A stretch of DNA of 64,000 nucleotides. It comes from Streptomyces sp. AC550_RSS872. GTDB taxonomy: Bacteria > Actinomycetota > Actinomycetes > Streptomycetales > Streptomycetaceae. The DNA is taken from the NCBI RefSeq assembly GCF_019049285.1, contig NZ_JAGMUL010000043.1, positions 1-64,000 of the forward strand, written 5' to 3'. Positions 8,248-15,790 of this stretch are shown here, in pieces; positions within the stretch are counted from its first letter, which is position 1, and every line of letters begins with the position of its first letter. The notes under the pieces were generated by a model. The model was not told the DNA's origin, did not search any database, and saw only the letters and a list, made by a program, of their open reading frames with translations. The translations under genes and the position numbers were made by a program.

Positions 8248-8341
8248 CACTCGCGGGAGCCCGGACGCACCGGGCTGAGAGGGAGGCTGGCGGCCTCCGA
8301 CCGTACGAACCTGATCCGGGTCATGCCGGCGAAGGGAGGGG
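8248..8341 (+). promoter_or_regulatory. TPP riboswitch (thi box) upstream of thiO
   Basis: The diagnostic CTGAGAGGGA motif is at 8275-8284 and ACCTGATCCGGGTCATGCCG at 8310-8329, with the closing GCGAAGGGAGGGG. The purine-rich 3' end (GAAGGGAGGGG, 8331-8341) doubles as the ribosome binding site 10 bases before the thiO ATG. This suggests that bound thiamine pyrophosphate blocks translation of thiO-thiS-thiG. Confidence 0.95.
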
Positions 8342-8351
8342 CTGGACGCCC

Positions 8352-9518
8352 ATGTCGCATACGCGAACGTCAGACGTCCTCGTCATCGGGGGCGGAATCA
8401 TCGGCCTGGTCACGGCATGGCGGGCCGCGCAACACGGGTTCACGACGACCGTCGTGGACCCCGAGCCGGGCGGCGGCGCCGCCCAGGTGGCCGCGGGCAT
8501 GCTGGCCGCCGTCACGGAACTGCACTACGGCGAGCAGACCCTGCTCGGCCTGAATCTCGCCTCGGCCCGCCGCTACCCGGACTTCGCGGCCGAGCTGACC
8601 GACCTCACCGGCCACGACCTCGGCTATCGCCGGTGCGGCACGCTCGCCGTGGCCCTGGACGCCGACGACCGCGCCCATCTGCGCGAACTGCACACCCTGC
8701 AACGCCGGTCGGGGTTGGAGTCCGAGTGGCTGTCGGGGCGTGAGTGCCGGCGCCTGGAGCCGATGCTCGCGCCGGGTGTGCGCGGCGGACTCCGGGTGGA
8801 CGGCGACCACCAGATCGACCCGCGGCGGCTGGCCGGCGCGCTGGTGGCCGCGTGCGAGGGGGCGGGGGTCGTCTTCCACCGCACCTGGGCCGCGCGCCTC
8901 GACGTGGTACGGGACCGGGCTGCCGGTGTCACCACGACGGGCGGTACCGAGCTCGGCGCCGGGCAGGTGGTCCTCGCGGCCGGCAGCCTCAGCGGGCGGC
9001 TCGCGGGCGTCCCGGACGACGTACTGCCGCCGGTGCGTCCCGTGAAGGGGCAGGTGCTGCGGCTGACCGTGCCGAAGCGGTACGCGCCGTTCCTGAGCCG
9101 GACCGTGCGGGCCGTGGTGCGGGGCAGTCAGGTGTACCTGGTGCCGCGCGAGAGCGGGGAGCTGGTCGTCGGGGCCACGAGCGAGGAGCTGGGCTGGGAC
9201 ACGACGGTGACCGCGGGCGGGGTGTACGAGCTGCTGCGCGACGCCCACGAGCTGGTGCCGGGCATCACCGAGCTGCCGCTCACCGAGACCCGCGCGGGAC
9301 TGCGCCCCGGCTCACCCGACAACGCGCCGCTGCTCGGGCGGACCGAGCTGGCCGGGCTGTCGCTGGCCACCGGGCACTACCGCAACGGCGTGCTGCTGAC
9401 GCCGGTCACCGGCGATGCCATGGCGCAGGTCCTGACCACCGGTGAACTCCCGGACGAGGCCCGGCCGTTCACGCCCCGGCGCTTCGGCGCCGCCGCACTC
9501 ACGGAGCAGCCCGCATGA
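8352..9518 (+). CDS. thiO: Glycine oxidase ThiO
   Basis: A 388-residue FAD enzyme of the DAO family that oxidises glycine to dehydroglycine (iminoacetate), the C-N unit of the thiamine thiazole ring. The FAD motif VLVIGGGIIGLVTAWRAAQHG starts near residue 10; EPGGGAAQVAAGML, VKGQVLRL, YLVPRESGELVVGATSEELGWDT and the C-terminal LATGHYRNGVLLTPVTG are hallmarks of ThiO. It is the first gene of thiO-thiS-thiG, directly behind a TPP riboswitch whose 3' end includes its ribosome site. Its last bases overlap the thiS start by 4 bp (ATGA). Confidence 0.96.
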   Translation: MSHTRTSDVLVIGGGIIGLVTAWRAAQHGFTTTVVDPEPGGGAAQVAAGMLAAVTELHYGEQTLLGLNLASARRYPDFAAELTDLTGHDLGYRRCGTLAVALDADDRAHLRELHTLQRRSGLESEWLSGRECRRLEPMLAPGVRGGLRVDGDHQIDPRRLAGALVAACEGAGVVFHRTWAARLDVVRDRAAGVTTTGGTELGAGQVVLAAGSLSGRLAGVPDDVLPPVRPVKGQVLRLTVPKRYAPFLSRTVRAVVRGSQVYLVPRESGELVVGATSEELGWDTTVTAGGVYELLRDAHELVPGITELPLTETRAGLRPGSPDNAPLLGRTELAGLSLATGHYRNGVLLTPVTGDAMAQVLTTGELPDEARPFTPRRFGAAALTEQPA

Positions 9519-9736
9519 ACCTCCCGGTCACCCCGGTCACCATCTCGGTCAACGGCGAGCGTCGGCAGATCGAGCCCGGCACGGCTCTCGACGCGCTCGT
9601 CAAGTCCCTCACCGCGGCGCCCTCCGGAGTGGCCGCCGCCCTCAACGAAACCGTCGTCCCGCGCGCGCAGTGGCCGTCGACGTCCCTCTCCGAGGGGGAC
9701 CGCGTCGAGGTCCTCACCGCCGTCCAAGGAGGCTGA
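9515..9736 (+). CDS. thiS: Sulfur carrier protein ThiS
   Basis: A 73-residue ubiquitin-fold protein ending in Gly-Gly (LTAVQGG), the tail that is adenylated and converted to a thiocarboxylate to deliver sulfur to ThiG. The N-terminal ISVNGERRQIEPGTALDALV and EGDRVEVLTAVQGG are typical of the family. The start codon overlaps the thiO stop by 4 bp, which implies translational coupling, and thiG follows after 3 bp. No thiF-like adenylyltransferase is in the window, so the activating enzyme must be elsewhere. Confidence 0.95.
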   Translation: MNLPVTPVTISVNGERRQIEPGTALDALVKSLTAAPSGVAAALNETVVPRAQWPSTSLSEGDRVEVLTAVQGG

Positions 9737-9739
9737 ACC

Positions 9740-10534
9740 ATGGCCGACGATCCCTTTGTCATCGGCGACACGTCCTTCACGTCCCGGCTGATCATGGGCA
9801 CGGGCGGGGCGCCCAGCCTGGAGGTCCTGGAGCGGGCGCTGGTGGCGTCCGGGACGGAGCTGACCACGGTCGCGATGCGGCGGGTGGATCCTTCGGTGCA
9901 CGGCTCCGTGCTGTCGGTCCTGGAAAAGCTCGGGATCCGGGTGCTGCCGAACACCGCGGGGTGCTTCACGGCGGGAGAGGCCGTGCTGACGGCCCGCCTC
10001 GCGCGCGAGGCGCTCGGTACGGATCTGGTCAAGCTGGAGGTCATCGCCGACGAGCGGACGCTGCTGCCGGACCCGATCGAGCTGCTGGACGCCGCGGAGA
10101 CGCTGGTGGACGACGGGTTCACCGTGCTGCCGTACACGAACGACGACCCTGTGCTGGCGCGCAAGCTGGAGGACGTCGGCTGTGCGGCGATCATGCCGCT
10201 CGGCTCCCCGATCGGGTCGGGGCTCGGCATCCGCAATCCGCACAACTTCCAGTTGATCATGGAGCACGCGCGCGTGCCGGTGATTCTGGACGCGGGCGCC
10301 GGTACGGCGTCGGACGCGGCGCTCGCGATGGAGCTGGGGTGCGCGGGCGTGATGCTCGCCTCGGCGGTGACGCGGGCGCAGGAGCCGGTGCTGATGGCCG
10401 ACGCGATGCGGCACGCGGTGGAGGCGGGGCGGCTGGCGTACCGGGCGGGGCGGATTCCGAAGCGGCACTTCGCGGAGGCGTCCTCTCCGGTTGAGGGCAT
10501 GGCACGGCTGGATCCGGAACGCCCCGCCTTCTGA
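9740..10534 (+). CDS. thiG: Thiazole synthase
   Basis: A 264-residue TIM-barrel enzyme that condenses deoxyxylulose phosphate, dehydroglycine (from ThiO) and ThiS thiocarboxylate into thiazole phosphate. Clear family motifs: SRLIMGTGGAPSLEVLERAL, NTAGCFTAGEAVLTARLARE, DLVKLEVIADERTLLPD (with the Schiff-base Lys), IMPLGSPIGSGLGIRNP, and VPVILDAGAGTASDAALAMELGCAGVMLASAV. It begins 3 bp after thiS with an AAGGAGG-like site inside the thiS end. It is the last gene of the riboswitch-controlled operon. Confidence 0.97.
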   Translation: MADDPFVIGDTSFTSRLIMGTGGAPSLEVLERALVASGTELTTVAMRRVDPSVHGSVLSVLEKLGIRVLPNTAGCFTAGEAVLTARLAREALGTDLVKLEVIADERTLLPDPIELLDAAETLVDDGFTVLPYTNDDPVLARKLEDVGCAAIMPLGSPIGSGLGIRNPHNFQLIMEHARVPVILDAGAGTASDAALAMELGCAGVMLASAVTRAQEPVLMADAMRHAVEAGRLAYRAGRIPKRHFAEASSPVEGMARLDPERPAF

Positions 10535-10653
10535 ACGCGCGTTCGACAGAAAGCCTTCGGCCCATGAGGCGTCCGTCACAGGTCGGCTTCAGTACCGGCC
10601 CGATCCCGGCCGAACCCGTCGGCGTGTCAGTGACGGCTCGTACACTCACCTGC

Positions 10654-12591
10654 GTGGATACGACCCTTCAGGACCCTCTGGTCGGGCAGGTGCTCGACGG
10701 CCGGTATCGCGTGGACGCGCGGATCGCCGTCGGCGGGATGGCCACGGTCTACCGGGCCGTGGACACCCGCCTGGACCGCGTGCTCGCGCTCAAGGTGATG
10801 CATCCGGCGCTGGCGGTGGACGGGGTCTTCGTCGAGCGGTTCATCCGGGAGGCGAAGTCCGTCGCCCGGCTGGCGCACCCCAACGTGGTGCAGGTCTTCG
10901 ACCAGGGCACCGACGGGTCGTACGTCTATCTCGCCATGGAGTACGTCGCGGGCTGCACCCTGCGTGACGTCCTGCGCGAGCGCGGGGCGCTCCAGCCCCG
11001 GGCCGCCCTGGACATCCTGGAGCCGGTGCTCGCCGCGCTCGGCGCCGCGCACCGGGCCGGTTTCGTGCACCGGGACATGAAGCCGGAGAACGTGCTGATA
11101 GGGGACGACGGCCGGGTCAAGGTCGCCGACTTCGGGCTCGTGCGGTCCGTGGACACCGTGACCAGCACCACCGGTGCCGTGCTCGGCACCGTCTCCTATC
11201 TCGCGCCCGAGCAGATCGAGCAGCCCGGCACCGCCGACGCCCGCGTCGACGTGTACGCGTGCGGGGTCGTGCTGTACGAGATGCTCACCGGTGACAAGCC
11301 GCACGACGGCGACTCCCCCGCTGTGGTGCTCTACAAGCACCTGCACGACGACGTCCCGCCGCCCTCGGCGATCGTGCCCGGGCTGGCGTACGAGCTCGAC
11401 GAGCTGGTCGCGTCGGCCACCGCACGCACCCCGGAGATCCGCCCGTACGACGCCGTGGCGCTGCTCGGGCAGGTCCGTCAGGCGCGTGCCGCGCTGAGCG
11501 AGGACCAGCTGGACGCGGTTCCGCCGCAGGCGCTCACGACGGAGCACGGCAACGCCGACGACCGTACGAGCGTGATCCCGCGCGCGCTGACGATCCAGCG
11601 GCCGCTGCCCGTGAACGAGGACGAGCCCGAGGCCGTCTTCAACCGGACCAGCCGGCTGGCGACTCCCCCGCCCCCGCCACGCCGGCGGGGGCGTACCGCG
11701 CGTGCTCCGCGCGGCCCGTTGATCATCGTCGCCGCCGTCCTGCTGGCCCTCGGCCTCGGCGTCGGCATCTGGTACATCAACTCCGGCCAGTTCACCGAGG
11801 TTCCGCCGCTGCTCTCCAAGACCGAGGCACAGGCCAAGGACCGGCTGGAGGACGCCGGGCTGGAGGTCGGCAAGGTCGAGCGCGCCTACAGTGACACCTT
11901 CGATCGTGGCACCGTCATCAGCTCGGACCCGAAGTCGGGCTCCCGCATCCGGCACAACGACTCCGTGGGTCTGGTCCTCTCACTGGGGCCGAAGACCGTG
12001 AAGGTGCCCGATCTCCAGGGCTATCCGCTGGACAAGGCGAAGAGCGAGCTGAAGGAGATCGGCCTGGAGCCGGGCAGGGTGACCCGGGAGTTCAACGACG
12101 ACGTCACCAGGGGTTCAGTGATCTCCTCGGTCCCCAGAACCGACACCAAGGTCCGCTCCGGCTCCGCGATCGAGCTCACCGTCAGCAAGGGCAGCCCGGT
12201 GGACGTCCCGGACGTCACCGGCGAGAGCCCGGCCGCCGCGCGGGCCGAGCTGGAGCAGGCCGGCCTGAAGGTGAAGATCGCCCCCACGCGGGTGAACTCC
12301 GGGTTCGACGCGGGCCAGGTCGCCCAGCAGACCCCGGCAGCGGGCGGCAAGCCGGCCGCCGAGGGGGACACCGTCACCCTGACGCTGTCCAAGGGGCCCG
12401 AGATGATCGAGGTCCCGGACGTCGTCGGCGACAACGTCGACGACGCCACGGCGCAGCTGAAGGCCGCCGGCTTCGAGGTCGACGAGGACCGTGGCCTGCT
12501 CGGGCTGTTCGGCGACACCGTCAAGAAGCAGTCCGTGAAGGGCGGGAAGACGGCGCCCAAGGGGTCGACGATCACGATCACCATCCGATGA
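10654..12591 (+). CDS. PASTA-domain Ser/Thr protein kinase (PknL-like)
   Basis: A 645-residue membrane kinase. Residues 11-270 form the kinase domain: glycine loop IAVGGMATVYRA, VAIK-type LALKVM, catalytic HRDMKPENV near 139, DFG in VADFGLV, and APEQIE. A Pro/Arg-rich linker precedes one membrane helix (LIIVAAVLLALGLGVGIWYI, about 355-375), followed by four extracellular PASTA repeats that bind peptidoglycan fragments or lipid II. The GTG at 10654 is chosen because it places the kinase domain at the usual distance. A TACACT hexamer sits 8 bases upstream, so the message could be leaderless. Its likely substrate by homology is the Rv2175c-type protein at 6083. Confidence 0.9.
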   Translation: MDTTLQDPLVGQVLDGRYRVDARIAVGGMATVYRAVDTRLDRVLALKVMHPALAVDGVFVERFIREAKSVARLAHPNVVQVFDQGTDGSYVYLAMEYVAGCTLRDVLRERGALQPRAALDILEPVLAALGAAHRAGFVHRDMKPENVLIGDDGRVKVADFGLVRSVDTVTSTTGAVLGTVSYLAPEQIEQPGTADARVDVYACGVVLYEMLTGDKPHDGDSPAVVLYKHLHDDVPPPSAIVPGLAYELDELVASATARTPEIRPYDAVALLGQVRQARAALSEDQLDAVPPQALTTEHGNADDRTSVIPRALTIQRPLPVNEDEPEAVFNRTSRLATPPPPPRRRGRTARAPRGPLIIVAAVLLALGLGVGIWYINSGQFTEVPPLLSKTEAQAKDRLEDAGLEVGKVERAYSDTFDRGTVISSDPKSGSRIRHNDSVGLVLSLGPKTVKVPDLQGYPLDKAKSELKEIGLEPGRVTREFNDDVTRGSVISSVPRTDTKVRSGSAIELTVSKGSPVDVPDVTGESPAAARAELEQAGLKVKIAPTRVNSGFDAGQVAQQTPAAGGKPAAEGDTVTLTLSKGPEMIEVPDVVGDNVDDATAQLKAAGFEVDEDRGLLGLFGDTVKKQSVKGGKTAPKGSTITITIR

Positions 12592-12625
12592 CCGGGGCGG
12601 GTGGCGGCCATGACACCCTGAACAG

Positions 12626-13525
12626 GTGAAGAGTCAGCAGTCCGCCGCCCCGGGAACCCCTCCCGGTCCCTCCCGCAACCCCGTCGGCGGTCACGTCCCC
12701 GTGGCCGGCGGCCTCAGCTCCGTCGGGCTCACCTACGCCCACGACCTCAGGGCCGAGACGGTCCAGGTCTTCGTCGCCAACCCGCGCGGCTGGGCGACGC
12801 CGGCCGGGAACCCGCGCCAGGACGAGGAGTTCCGCGCGATCTGCGCGGCCGAGTCGATCCCGGCGTATGTGCATGCGCCGTACCTGATCAACTTCGGCTC
12901 GCACACCGAGGCGACGGTCGAGAAGTCGGTGGAGTCGCTACGGCACTCGCTGCGCCGCGGGCGTGAGATCGGGGCGCTGGGCGTGGTCGTCCACACGGGC
13001 AGCGCGACCGGCGGCCGAGAGCGTTCGGTGGCTCTGAAGCAGGTACGGGAGCACCTGCTGCCGCTGCTCGACGAGCTGACCCACGACGACGACCCGTATC
13101 TGCTCCTGGAGTCCACCGCAGGCCAAGGCGCCTCGCTCTGCTCCCGCACCTGGGACTTCGGGCCGTACTTCGAGGCGCTGGACGCCCATCCGAAGCTGGG
13201 CGTGTGCCTGGACACCTGCCACATCTTCGCCGCCGGCCATGACCTGACCGGCCCGTCCGGGATGCACCAGACGCTCGACCTGCTGGTGGAAACCGTCGGC
13301 GAGGGGCGGCTGAAGCTGATCCACGCCAATGACTCCAAGGACGTCGTCGGCGCGCACAAGGACCGGCACGAGAACATCGGCGCAGGTCATATCGGCGAGG
13401 ACCCGTTCCGGGCGCTGATGACCCACCCGGCCACGGCGGGCGTACCCCTGATCATCGAGACTCCCGGAGGGAAGGAAGGACACGCGGCGGACGTGGAGCG
13501 GCTGAAGAAACTTCGGGACGCGTAA
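12626..13525 (+). CDS. nfo: Deoxyribonuclease IV (AP endonuclease family 2)
   Basis: A 299-residue TIM-barrel protein that cleaves DNA at abasic sites in base excision repair. Metal-ligand motifs of the Nfo family are present: VHAPYLINFGS, VVVHTGSATG, LLLESTAGQG, LGVCLDTCHIFAAGHDL, LKLIHANDSKDVVGAHKDRHENIGAGHIG and IIETPGG. The product has a 25-residue Pro-rich N-terminal extension relative to E. coli Nfo. It starts with GTG 34 bp after the kinase gene and may be co-transcribed with it. Confidence 0.92.
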   Translation: MKSQQSAAPGTPPGPSRNPVGGHVPVAGGLSSVGLTYAHDLRAETVQVFVANPRGWATPAGNPRQDEEFRAICAAESIPAYVHAPYLINFGSHTEATVEKSVESLRHSLRRGREIGALGVVVHTGSATGGRERSVALKQVREHLLPLLDELTHDDDPYLLLESTAGQGASLCSRTWDFGPYFEALDAHPKLGVCLDTCHIFAAGHDLTGPSGMHQTLDLLVETVGEGRLKLIHANDSKDVVGAHKDRHENIGAGHIGEDPFRALMTHPATAGVPLIIETPGGKEGHAADVERLKKLRDA

Positions 13526-13531
13526 GCCGTT

Positions 13532-13558
13532 GGGGAATACCCCAGGGGGTATACCGTT
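13532..13558 (+). promoter_or_regulatory. Copper-type (CsoR) operator overlapping a SigR-like promoter
   Basis: ATACCCCAGGGGGTAT at 13537-13552 has perfect 7-bp arms around AG, the form of CsoR operators in Streptomyces. GGGAAT at 13533-13538 and GTT at 13556-13558 are 17 bp apart, close to the SigR consensus GGAAT-N18-GTT. It lies 48 bp before the DUF4396 ATG. Copper derepression is inferred from the motif. Confidence 0.75.
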
Positions 13559-13600
13559 CTCGCTCGATGCAGGAACCGTGACCTGACATTGGGGGCAGCC

Positions 13601-14089
13601 ATGCAGCACGAGGCGCACGTGTCACACACTCACCACCAGGAGGTGGCGGCGACCAGCACCTGGGCGATGGCCGTCCGGGCCACGCTGCACTGCCTCACCG
13701 GCTGCGCCATCGGCGAGGTGCTGGGCATGGTGATCGGCACCGCACTCGGCTGGGCCGCGGCGCCCACGCTGATCCTGGCGATTGTCCTGGCCTTCTTCTT
13801 CGGCTACGCCCTGACCCTGCGCGGAGTACTGAAGGCGGGCGTCGGCCTGCGCGCCGCGCTCAAGGTGGCGCTGGCCGCGGACACCCTGTCCATCGCCGTG
13901 ATGGAACTGGTCGACAACGGCGTGATCGTGCTGTGGCCGGGCGCCATGGACGCCGAACTCGCCGACCCGCTGTTCTGGTGGGTGCTGGCCATCGCGCTGG
14001 CCGTCGCCTTCGTCCTGACGACACCGGTCAACAAGTGGATGATCGGGCGCGGAAAGGGCCACGCGGTGGTGCACCAGTACCACGGCTGA
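13601..14089 (+). CDS. DUF4396 membrane protein, probably copper-responsive
   Basis: A 162-residue protein with about four membrane helices (CLTGCAIGEVLGMVIGTALGW, LILAIVLAFFFGYALTL, and two more). The N-terminus MQHEAHVSHTHHQE is His-rich and could bind metal. DUF4396 proteins have no proven function but often occur with copper genes. Here a perfect CsoR-type palindrome sits just upstream, which supports a role in copper handling; that is inference. I chose the ATG at 13601 with GGGGG five bases before it; the GTG at 13619 would remove part of the His cluster. It is tail-to-tail with the sulfite-oxidase-like gene, 13 bp apart. Confidence 0.8.
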   Translation: MQHEAHVSHTHHQEVAATSTWAMAVRATLHCLTGCAIGEVLGMVIGTALGWAAAPTLILAIVLAFFFGYALTLRGVLKAGVGLRAALKVALAADTLSIAVMELVDNGVIVLWPGAMDAELADPLFWWVLAIALAVAFVLTTPVNKWMIGRGKGHAVVHQYHG

Positions 14090-14102
14090 CCGACGACGGG
14101 AG

Positions 14103-14735
14103 TCAGAGCTCGGGCCCGTCCCCGGGCTCCTCCTGGTACGAGTACCGCTGTTCCTTCCAGGGGTCGCCGATGTTGTGGTAGCCGCGCTCCTCCCAGAAGC
14201 CGCGGCGATCGGCGGTCATGTACTCCACGCCCCGGACCCACTTGGGCCCCTTCCAGGCGTACAGATGGGGGACGACCAGGCGGAGCGGGAAACCGTGCTC
14301 CGCCGTGAGCAGTTCGCCGTCCTTGTGGGTGGCGAAGATCGCGCGCTCGGAGGCGAAGTCGGCGAGGCGCAGGTTGGAGCTGAAGCCGTACTCCGCCCAC
14401 ACCATCACATGGGTGACGGCCGGCGCCGGCGGGGCGATCTCCAGGATCGTCCGGGCCGGAATGCCGCCCCACTCCGCACCGAGCATGCTGAACTTCGTGA
14501 CGCAGTGCAGATCGGCGAGGACGGTCTTGTACGGCAGGGCCGTGAACTCCTCATGGGTCCAGCAGTGCTTCTCGCCGTCGGCGGTCGCCCCGAACACCCT
14601 GAACTCCCAGCGTTCGGGCCGGAACTTGGGAACCGGTCCGTAGTGCGTGACGGGCCAGCCGCGCTGCACGCGCTGTCCCGGCGGAAGCTCGGAGTGTGCT
14701 GCTGCTCCACCTTCGCGCTCCACCGGCTGACCCAT
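14103..14735 (-). CDS. Sulfite-oxidase-like molybdopterin oxidoreductase
   Basis: A 210-residue protein with the compact fold of the sulfite oxidase / YedY molybdopterin domain. VLADLHCVTKFSMLGAEWGG contains the conserved Cys that ligates molybdenum (ADLHCVT), and PLRLVVPHLYAWKGPKWVRGVEYM is the usual C-terminal motif. There is no signal peptide or haem domain, so it is probably cytoplasmic. The ATG at 14735 has AGGATGGAG upstream and is preferred to the longer frame from 14792. The substrate is unknown; related actinobacterial proteins of this size are uncharacterised. Confidence 0.87.
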   Translation of the reverse strand: MGQPVEREGGAAAHSELPPGQRVQRGWPVTHYGPVPKFRPERWEFRVFGATADGEKHCWTHEEFTALPYKTVLADLHCVTKFSMLGAEWGGIPARTILEIAPPAPAVTHVMVWAEYGFSSNLRLADFASERAIFATHKDGELLTAEHGFPLRLVVPHLYAWKGPKWVRGVEYMTADRRGFWEERGYHNIGDPWKEQRYSYQEEPGDGPEL

Positions 14736-14911
14736 GACTCCATCCTGACAGACCCGGGGCAGTGCACCTGACCACACCCCTCCCCAATTCACCTCATAAC
14801 GGACTAAGCATGCCCTAACTTACTAAGTGAAGACTTACTGGACGATCTTCCCTGCCGGTGCAATCATGCGGCGCAACCTGCCAGTTCCCCCGCGTGGAAG
14901 GAGCCTCTGCG
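14736..14911. promoter_or_regulatory. Divergent promoter region before bfr
   Basis: This 176-bp region is AT-richer than its surroundings. It contains an 11-bp palindrome ACTTACTAAGT (14818-14828) and a second ACTTACT direct repeat from 14833. It separates the molybdopterin gene from bfr and presumably holds both promoters. No close match to the iron box consensus was found here. Confidence 0.4.
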
Positions 14912-15388
14912 ATGCAGGGCGACCCCGAGGTCCTCGAATTCCTCAACGAGCAGCTGACCGGCGAGCTGACGGCGATCAACCAGTACTGGCTGCACTACCG
15001 GATCCAGGACAACAAAGGCTGGACGAAGCTCGCCAAGTACACGCGTGAAGAGTCCATCGATGAGATGAAGCACGCGGACAAGATCACCGAGCGCATCCTC
15101 ATGCTGGACGGCCTGCCCAACTACCAGCGCCTGTTCCATGTGCGGGTCGGTCAGACGGTCACCGAGATGTTCCAGGCCGACCGGCAGGTCGAGGTCGAGG
15201 CGATCGACCGCCTCAAGCGGGGTATCGAGGTGATGCGCACCAAGGGCGACATCACGTCCGCGAACCTCTTCGAGTCGATCCTCGAGGACGAGGAGCACCA
15301 CATCGACTACCTGGACACCCAGCTGGAGCTCATCGACAAGCTGGGTGAGGCGCTGTACCTCGCGCAGCAGATCGAGCAGCCGAGCTAG
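14912..15388 (+). CDS. bfr: Bacterioferritin
   Basis: A 158-residue haem-containing ferritin that oxidises Fe(II) and stores it as a mineral in a 24-mer shell. The ferroxidase ligands and the haem-binding Met are visible: LTGELTAINQYWLHY (first Glu), EESIDEMKHADKI (Glu, Met and His), VEAIDRLKRGIEV, and FESILEDEEHHIDYLDTQ. The ATG at 14912 follows GGAAGGAG by eight bases; a frame from 14858 would add 18 non-conserved residues. The partner ferredoxin gene lies just downstream on the opposite strand. Confidence 0.97.
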   Translation: MQGDPEVLEFLNEQLTGELTAINQYWLHYRIQDNKGWTKLAKYTREESIDEMKHADKITERILMLDGLPNYQRLFHVRVGQTVTEMFQADRQVEVEAIDRLKRGIEVMRTKGDITSANLFESILEDEEHHIDYLDTQLELIDKLGEALYLAQQIEQPS

Positions 15389-15410
15389 GGAGCCGACGAG
15401 GCGACAGGAG

Positions 15411-15635
15411 CTACGCCGCGTCCGCCAGGTCGGTGAGCACCGGCTTGCCCTGGTCGGCCAGCTCACGACGGGGGCACGCGGCCCGGCCCAGGATCGCCTG
15501 GATCCGGCGTACGCACGAGCCGCAGTCGGTGCCGGCCTTGCAGGCGGACGCTATCTGGCGGGGCGTACAGGCGCCGTCCTCCGCGTGCTTCTTGACCTGC
15601 TGCTCGGTGACACCGAAGCAACTACAGACGTACAC
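15411..15635 (-). CDS. bfd: Bacterioferritin-associated 2Fe-2S ferredoxin
   Basis: A 74-residue Bfd-type protein. Four cysteines in the order CSC-x~32-CKAGTDCGSC bind a [2Fe-2S] cluster; Bfd docks on bacterioferritin and reduces its core so that iron is released when iron is scarce. The GTG at 15635 follows GGGAGGTGG by seven bases; an ATG at 15671 is less well placed. An iron box lies 49-67 bp upstream of this start, consistent with DmdR/IdeR-type repression by iron. It converges on bfr with a 22-bp gap. Confidence 0.92.
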   Translation of the reverse strand: MYVCSCFGVTEQQVKKHAEDGACTPRQIASACKAGTDCGSCVRRIQAILGRAACPRRELADQGKPVLTDLADAA

Positions 15636-15683
15636 GCGGACCACCTCCCGCCGGGATCGAAGTCGTGCCATCCCCTTGATCGG

Positions 15684-15702
15684 TGAGGCTAACCTAACCT
15701 TA
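15684..15702. promoter_or_regulatory. Iron box (DmdR1/IdeR-type) upstream of bfd
   Basis: TGAGGCTAACCTAACCTTA matches 15 of 19 positions of the iron-box consensus TTAGGTTAGSCTAACCTAA. It overlaps the expected promoter of bfd (minus strand), so iron-loaded DmdR would repress bfd. DmdR1 is the main iron regulator in Streptomyces; its action here is inferred. Confidence 0.85.
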
Positions 15703-15730
15703 CCCGGCTCACCGGAACGGTAAAAGTGCT

Positions 15731-15764
15731 GTGGGGCGCGGATCGAATGTGATCCGCGCCCCAC
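15731..15764. terminator. 14-bp perfect stem terminator
   Basis: Arms at 15731-15744 and 15751-15764 are perfectly complementary with the loop GAATGT. It lies 27 bp past the stop of the DAHP synthase gene (minus strand), between that gene and the bfd promoter. There is no U-run, as is usual in Streptomyces terminators. Confidence 0.85.
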
Positions 15765-15790
15765 TCACGCTCCTGTGACAGGCGATCCCG

